Origin: Verrucomicrobiales bacterium
GTDB lineage: Bacteria; Verrucomicrobiota; Verrucomicrobiia; Verrucomicrobiales; V1-33
Length of the DNA stretch: 8,628 nt
Direction of reading: 5' to 3'
Assembly (NCBI GenBank): GCA_023253575.1
Contig: JALRGB010000802.1
Span: 1 to 8,628, forward strand
Shown: positions 6,001 through 8,628 of the stretch, piece after piece
Position numbering within the stretch: the stretch's first letter is position 1
How the letters are laid out: every line of letters starts with the position of its first letter
Translations under genes and position numbers: made by a program
Notes under the pieces: generated by a model
What the model saw: only the letters and a program-made list of their open reading frames with translations
Database searches by the model: none
Told to the model about the DNA's origin: nothing

Positions 6001-7029
6001 ACCGGAGTTATTCTCAGCGCCGTCTTTGAGACCGTCGCCATCCGTGTCCGCAATAACCGGGTTCGTCCCCGTATTCGAAGCGCTCACCCAGACCCCCGTC
6101 TTGGTTTCCACGCCGTCGAGGAATCCGTCCCCATCCGTATCGTTGCTGGTCGGCTTGGTGGCCCCGGAAAACTCAGCCGCATTGGCCAATCCGTCGCTGT
6201 CCGCATCGCCCGTCGCCGTCAACACATTCAGGTCCGCCGCAAAACGAAGTTCCCACGCGTCCGGCAATCCGTCGCTGTCGGTGTCATTCGGTGGATCAAT
6301 CGACGCCGGACTGGCGCCGCCCGCCAAACTGGCCACTTCCGCTGGCGTCAGCTCACGCTTGAAGAAAGCGACATCGTCCAACGACCCGCTCACCGCTTCA
6401 GCCTGATTGGACGAGTTGCCAATGAAAAGCTCCGTGAAGTCAGTCGGCAATGGACCCGTGTTGACGCCGTTAAGCACCTCCACACCATTGACATAGATGA
6501 TTTTGGCATCGCCACTCTTGACCAAAACGATGTGATTCCACGTCGACAGCCAAGTCGCTCCCGGATCGACAAAAACCCGCTGCGTTTCCCCATCACAACA
6601 GCCGGCCGTATCCCAATAAATCGTGCCGTTGCTCCACGGCGTGTGCGCGCTGAACGCCCGCTGCACCGTCGCCGAATTGGCGAAGAACGTCGTCTGGTTG
6701 CGTAACTCAGACAAATTTTGCCAGAACGAAATCGACAGTGCGTTGGCCGTGCCAGCCGCATTCAGAAACGACGCGTCCGTGACATGCATCCGGTGACGAT
6801 CATTGCCAAACAACATCGCCCGGTCCGTCCCGGTACCGGTCCGTCCCGTGCCAGGATTGGTATATTGAGCACCGTTCAAAAGCACGCCGACATTACCCGC
6901 TTGCGCGTCAATCGCCATGCCATCGCCAACAGTGTCAAAGTTCCAGAATGCGATCAAATCCCCTGCCGAAACGCCGGGGGATAAACCAAGTATCAAGGGT
7001 GTTAAAACACCCAGAAATTGCTTTTTCAT
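3073..7029 (-). CDS. Large secreted multidomain LamG protein with calcium-binding DxDxDG loops
   Basis: The product has 1318 residues from the ATG at 7029. An in-frame ATG at 7074 is rejected because it buries the signal peptide and sits almost on the predicted transcription start. Order: Sec signal peptide 1-22 (MKKQFLGVL..., cleavage after VSA); LamG/ConA-like domain 1, about 23-235; acidic block 1 with five DxDxDG loops starting at 249, 275, 297, 328 and 359; LamG 2, about 390-610; block 2 with loops at 622, 648, 670, 701 and 732; LamG 3, about 766-1225, interrupted by another LamG at 838-1079; C-terminal beta domain about 1235-1318 (LTWKSQPGSTYTLQAS ... FYRVK), a common ending of verrucomicrobial exported proteins. 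LamG 1-3 share PWSNG(T/N)IY(W/F)DT(A/S)GCC. LamG domains usually bind glycans or proteins, and the loops resemble thrombospondin type 3 calcium sites. A surface or secreted adhesin is inferred. No catalytic motif, PEP-CTERM or other sorting tail was seen. It appears to be its own transcription unit. Confidence 0.9.
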   Translation of the reverse strand: MKKQFLGVLTPLILGLSPGVSAGDLIAFWNFDTVGDGMAIDAQAGNVGVLLNGAQYTNPGTGRTGTGTDRAMLFGNDRHRMHVTDASFLNAAGTANALSISFWQNLSELRNQTTFFANSATVQRAFSAHTPWSNGTIYWDTAGCCDGETQRVFVDPGATWLSTWNHIVLVKSGDAKIIYVNGVEVLNGVNTGPLPTDFTELFIGNSSNQAEAVSGSLDDVAFFKRELTPAEVASLAGGASPASIDPPNDTDSDGLPDAWELRFAADLNVLTATGDADSDGLANAAEFSGATKPTSNDTDGDGFLDGVETKTGVWVSASNTGTNPVIADTDGDGLKDGAENNSGVFVSATAAGTNPLVADSDGDGFGDGAEALYSSSNPTNESSRPLRPGLLDLLAYWDFNNDGNPTETLDKVRNFPGTLKEGTLYSADAGGRTGQPGDKAVDMGAAGNSGTGVIVEGGGFLNIAGAQNQVAISFWQNLSGTPDSSSMYAQAATVERGINVHSPWSNGNIYFDTSGCCDGGTQRIDVAGGLTPGVWEHVVLNKNGNTKAIWVNGVKIKEGTNTSPLATNFTRFFMGTDGGTLNMAGLIDDVAVYADALTDAQIALLFAGTKPNDPALVPPNADADGDGMQDAYELANGLNPNVDDRAGDVDNDGLTNITEFNRGTLPNNPDSDGDTLKDGVETKTGTWVSATNTGTDPLKADTDGDALTDTVETNTGAFVSLTNTGTDPNKSDTDGDKWPDLTEIQWPSNPALKSSVPALDSAKLDLLAYWDFNDNSSPKVARDLQHGFEANFFGDATAFSDGGLGASGAATDRALDLGVAGGNNGAHVSGAKWFGLGVPKGKVMTNLGSLGDDGDMRPGAAVFGVPGALTGSTDTAVNLPSVVNTAVPFNPALNPAGAWTAEAWVNPAAANPAGTLTCVLSSGDFAAPRKGWLIYQSDTGWNLRTYYSDGLATAVNISGNNGAAPTPGAWTHLVASWDGTVARLYVDGVLRVTSDPKPYVAGVAGAFAVGSRADAGFAWNGDADEVAFYNTALSDAVILDHYNNAKAAAPAQPYNALVLASNPVGYWRMTDSTPGEVPPDQVAISFWQKLDAASDSSAFWASSPSSSANERGFQAHVPWSNGNIYFDTAGCCASPAQRLEGPGETVAGEWQHFVFQKNGGSKQVWRDGTMILSGEDAAMLPNDFTRLTIGAEPSGSGGINATRGLIDEFAVFGEALTEAQIQRLAAGESAKSLVGGGGTPIEFTSVSYNAATNQLTLTWKSQPGSTYTLQASQTLATWPVELNDNIASGGATTTYVHNVSTFPGGSPLALFYRVKQNP
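3793..4518 (-). other. In-frame 242-residue LamG insertion inside LamG copy 3
   Basis: LamG copy 3 starts like copy 2 (LDLLAYWDFN) and later resumes with (D/N)QVAISFWQ(K/N)L, but 242 residues intervene (838-1079 of the 1318-residue protein). From the Tyr of AYWDFN to the CysCys pair is 120 residues in copy 2 and 362 in copy 3, a difference of exactly 242. The insert carries a different LamG type: WTAEAWVNP, GAWTHLVASWDGT, ARLYVDGVL, DADEVAFYNTALSD. It begins with TNLGSLG and ends with NPVGYWRMTDSTPG. In tandem LamG_3 arrays those two pieces normally sit side by side in the opposite order, so the insert looks like one repeat period cut in mid-unit. Confidence 0.75.
4795..5166 (-). repeat. DxDxDG calcium-loop block 2 in the LamG gene
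   Basis: Five loops begin at residues 622, 648, 670, 701 and 732 of the LamG protein (spacing 26, 22, 31, 31). The last three belong to 31-residue (93-bp) tandem units of the form DTDGD(x)LxDxVET(K/N)TGxxVS(A/L)TNTGTDP. The DNA of these units is visibly similar, making this a candidate site for slippage or assembly error. The spacing is identical to block 1. Confidence 0.8.
5890..6285 (-). repeat. DxDxDG calcium-loop block 1 in the LamG gene
   Basis: Five loops begin at residues 249, 275, 297, 328 and 359, with the same 26-22-31-31 spacing as block 2. The corresponding loops of the two blocks are 373 residues apart, and the CysCys pairs of LamG 1 and 2 are 372 apart. This points to duplication of a whole LamG-plus-loops module of about 1.1 kb. 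Confidence 0.8.
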
Positions 7030-7051
7030 ATGCCAATAATTCGGAGACTCA

Positions 7052-7072
7052 GGGCCAAAAACAGTTTGGCCC
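7052..7072 (-). promoter_or_regulatory. Leader hairpin or operator of the LamG gene
   Basis: GGGCCAAA (7052-7059) and TTTGGCCC (7065-7072) form a perfect 8-bp inverted repeat with a 5-nt spacer. It begins about 4 nt after the predicted transcription start and ends 22 nt before the LamG start codon. It could be a 5' stabilising stem-loop or an operator for a dimeric repressor; the sequence does not decide between them. Confidence 0.6.
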
Positions 7073-7082
7073 ACGTTGTTCC

Positions 7083-7112
7083 ACTATAAAAAAAATCCCC
7101 CCCACCTGTCAC
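7083..7112 (-). promoter_or_regulatory. Sigma70-type promoter of the LamG gene
   Basis: On the minus strand GTGACA (7112-7107) and TATAGT (7088-7083) each match consensus at 5 of 6 positions, with an 18-bp spacer. Transcription would start near 7076, giving a leader of about 47 nt to the ATG at 7029. Most of the spacer is a G7 tract (7097-7103) and seven bases of a T8 tract (7088-7095), whose last T opens the -10 box. Confidence 0.6.
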
Positions 7113-7170
7113 GAAAAAAACGTCGCCTCCCCCGCTTTTTGTCGAAAACGCCACGATTTAGGTGTTTTTG

Positions 7171-7187
7171 CATAAGACTTTCTTATG
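7171..7187. repeat. Short perfect inverted repeat upstream of the LamG promoter
   Basis: CATAAGA (7171-7177) and TCTTATG (7181-7187) form a perfect 7-bp inverted repeat around CTT. It lies about 60 bp upstream of the predicted -35 box of the LamG gene and just past the probable terminator of the gene before it. It could be a regulator-binding site or a second RNA hairpin. Confidence 0.4.
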
Positions 7188-7195
7188 CTCGAATC

Positions 7196-7218
7196 AAAAA
7201 TGTGTCATTATGGCACAT
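7196..7218 (-). terminator. Probable intrinsic terminator of the haem-binding protein gene
   Basis: On the minus strand ATGTGCCA (7218-7211) pairs with TGACACAT (7207-7200) through seven Watson-Crick pairs and one G-T pair, with loop TAA. The stem's final T is followed by four more T residues (7199-7196). It lies 62 bp past the stop codon at 7281. The stem is only moderately stable. The same bases overlap the 10-bp palindrome GCACATGTGC (7213-7222). A second stem, CCACGC/GCGTGG (7250-7255, 7267-7272), lies closer to the stop but has no T-tract. Confidence 0.5.
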
Positions 7219-7280
7219 GTGCACGCGCGCATTATCTTTCTCTTTCGCGCCACGCTCGTTTTTCCCGCGTGGTCCCGCAG

Positions 7281-8628
7281 CTAGCGAAGGCTTAATTCCG
7301 CCCAATAAGAAAACTCGTACAGCCAAGCGCTGGCATGATTTTCGAGGCTGATTTCGATAGTCTGGCCGCGCCAGCGGGCCAGTGGGACTGACTGTTGATG
7401 CCACCGCTGGTCAGCTGGGGCGATGACGGTTTTTTGCACGATTTCTCCGTTGATCTGAACGACGAGGTCCCAGTCGCCGAGCGCATGACTGGCGCATTCG
7501 AAGGTGAGGGTAGGCTCACCGTCGGCGGGCACGGTGAGAGTGCGGATCAGGCGGGCGGGACGACGCTCCGGCTGCGGCGGAAAAGGATGCAATTGCAGGA
7601 CGTTTTTGCGGCCCTCGAACTCGATAAGTTTGCGTGGGGTGCCCTCGAATTCGGGGGCGACCACTTTCCAGTCAGGTTGCCAGAGGCTGACGCTTTCCCA
7701 GTCGATGCGGGCAGCATCCGAGGGGCCATCGCTCTCTCCAGAGGGCCGAGCCTCCGCCGTCCCGGCGAGTTCGGTGACTGGGGCAGCCAATGCGGCTTTC
7801 TTTTCGGGCGTCAACGGGCCTTCTTCGGGCGGCGCCAGCAAGTACCAAACGAGGTCACGCATCATTTCATCTGGCAGTTCCCCGAACCCCGCCGGCATCA
7901 GGCTGACGCCGGTATCCTGCAGGGTCTCTATCTGGTCCCGGGCCACGACTTCCTCGCGGGCGCCAATGCCCAGCACGCGCACGCGCGTCGGCGTGTCTTC
8001 GGTCATCCTTCCACTCAAAGTGCGTCCGTCCTTGGTGGTAATGACGATATTTTGGTATCCGTTGCCAATGATCTGGTTAGGATTGATGATGTTATTCAGT
8101 AGCGCGTCGAGGCTCGACCGGCCCGAGCCGATCAATTCCGGACCGACCGCCTGCCCGCCACCATGAAACACATGACAGGTGGCGCAGGTCGCCGTGAAGA
8201 CAGCTTTTCCATTCTCGAGGTCCGGTTCCCCGGTCAGCGCCGCCGCGCGTTTGCGGGTGATCAACGCCTTCACATCTCCCCCAGTCTCGTTCCATGTGCC
8301 TAGCAAGGATTGGGCCCGGGCTTTGATTTCGTCCGGCGCCGCCGTGGCAAAATACCGGCGCACCGTGACCGGCAGAGTCGCGGGATCAAATCCGCCAAAG
8401 GCCCCTCCTTTGCCTTCCACCGCGTCCAACAGGCGGCTCGCCCACTCAGGCCGTGAGGTCAACACTTCAGCCGCCGTCGCCCGAAGGGCGGGCGGATACA
8501 ACCGCCATGCCCTCAATATCAAGGTAGGAAAATGGCGCCCGCCCAGCTCAGCCGCTGCCCGCAGGACCTCGATGGTCAAAGCATCCGGTGTCTTAATTTC
8601 GAGCAACGCAGCCATACCGGCCCGGGCC
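7281..8628 (-). CDS. PVC-type haem-binding (CxxCH) protein, C-terminal part
   Basis: The frame is open to the right edge, so the gene's start lies outside; the ATG at 8615 is probably internal. Counting from that Met, residues 1-70 are HEAT-like helices (LTIEVLRAAAELG, ATAAEVLTSRPEWASRLLDAV). Residues 135-258 form the haem-binding domain: NGKAVF, then C144-ATC147-H148, GQAVGPELIGSGRSSLDALL, INPNQIIGNGYQN, TTKDGRTLSGRM and SLMPAGFGELPDEMMRDLVWYL. Met240 in SLMP is the likely axial ligand. This matches the C-terminal haem domain of large PVC-group proteins (TIGR02603-like), usually behind a sorbosone-dehydrogenase-like propeller and HEAT repeats. Full-length relatives are far longer, so most of the gene is missing here. 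After an Ala/Pro/Glu-rich linker (about 260-303), residues 304-444 form an extra beta-rich domain (IDWESVSLWQPDWKVV ... LYEFSYWAEL). A periplasmic electron-transfer role in oxidising sugars or related compounds is inferred; the substrate is unknown. Confidence 0.88.
   Translation of the reverse strand, partial: ARAGMAALLEIKTPDALTIEVLRAAAELGGRHFPTLILRAWRLYPPALRATAAEVLTSRPEWASRLLDAVEGKGGAFGGFDPATLPVTVRRYFATAAPDEIKARAQSLLGTWNETGGDVKALITRKRAAALTGEPDLENGKAVFTATCATCHVFHGGGQAVGPELIGSGRSSLDALLNNIINPNQIIGNGYQNIVITTKDGRTLSGRMTEDTPTRVRVLGIGAREEVVARDQIETLQDTGVSLMPAGFGELPDEMMRDLVWYLLAPPEEGPLTPEKKAALAAPVTELAGTAEARPSGESDGPSDAARIDWESVSLWQPDWKVVAPEFEGTPRKLIEFEGRKNVLQLHPFPPQPERRPARLIRTLTVPADGEPTLTFECASHALGDWDLVVQINGEIVQKTVIAPADQRWHQQSVPLARWRGQTIEISLENHASAWLYEFSYWAELSLR

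Noticed and set aside
4795..6285. Repeat blocks considered as a CRISPR or other spaced-repeat array
   Set aside because: The repeats are in frame, encode DxDxDG loops with conserved protein sequence, and have no regular unique spacers. They are protein repeats.
5143..6705. Long open frame (520 codons) on the plus strand inside the LamG gene
   Set aside because: It is antisense to a clearly real, domain-rich protein. The translation is Arg/Val/Gln-rich low-complexity sequence with no recognisable domain, produced by the repeated codon pattern of the calcium-loop modules.
7030..7074. Upstream ATG at 7074 for the LamG gene (15 extra residues)
   Set aside because: It would put GQTVFGPESPNYWH before the signal peptide, and it lies within about 2 nt of the predicted transcription start. 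The ATG at 7029 directly opens an ideal MKK... signal.
7395..8102. Plus-strand open frame of 235 codons opposite the haem-binding gene
   Set aside because: The opposite strand encodes an unmistakable CxxCH haem-binding domain and extra C-terminal domain. The plus translation has no motif, signal peptide or start context.

Overview
The window looks like a chromosomal segment of a member of the Verrucomicrobiota, or a close PVC-group relative, with a moderately GC-rich genome. The evidence is the gene content: a C-terminal PVC-type haem-binding module (CxxCH) fused to HEAT-like helices, a large exported LamG/calcium-loop protein ending in a C-terminal domain typical of verrucomicrobial secreted proteins, a Tat-exported NHL propeller, and a xylose-isomerase-like TIM-barrel protein. 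No phage, IS transposase, CRISPR, tRNA or rRNA was seen.

Layout from left to right. 1-106 (-) is the N-terminus of a sugar phosphate isomerase/epimerase-like protein cut by the window edge. 169-1344 (-) is a rhomboid intramembrane serine protease just upstream of it, probably in the same transcript. 1345-1592 is a divergent spacer. 1593-2654 (+) is a Tat-signal NHL beta-propeller protein, the only plus-strand gene. 2655-3072 is a convergent intergenic region full of inverted repeats: a possible small IR-bounded element (2779-2931), a strong intrinsic terminator for the minus strand (2974-3010) and a 26-bp perfect palindrome (3031-3056). 3073-7029 (-) is a 1318-residue secreted multidomain LamG protein. 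7030-7280 holds its promoter and 5' leader plus a probable terminator for the gene upstream. 7281-8628 (-) is the C-terminal part of a haem-binding protein that runs off the right edge.

How the genes relate. Three of the five proteins are, or probably are, exported: the NHL propeller, the LamG protein and the haem protein. Each is of a kind common in cell-envelope and polysaccharide-handling repertoires of this phylum. The LamG gene appears to be a stand-alone transcription unit with its own promoter, leader hairpin and terminator. The sequence does not prove that the genes form one pathway.

The most interesting object is the LamG gene. It carries a duplicated module (LamG plus five DxDxDG loops) with identical loop spacing in both copies. 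A third LamG copy is interrupted in frame by a 242-residue segment containing another type of LamG domain. Its candidate promoter has a spacer made largely of G7 and T8 tracts, which makes phase-variable expression a testable idea. I found no convincing evidence for a wholly new defence or mobile system.
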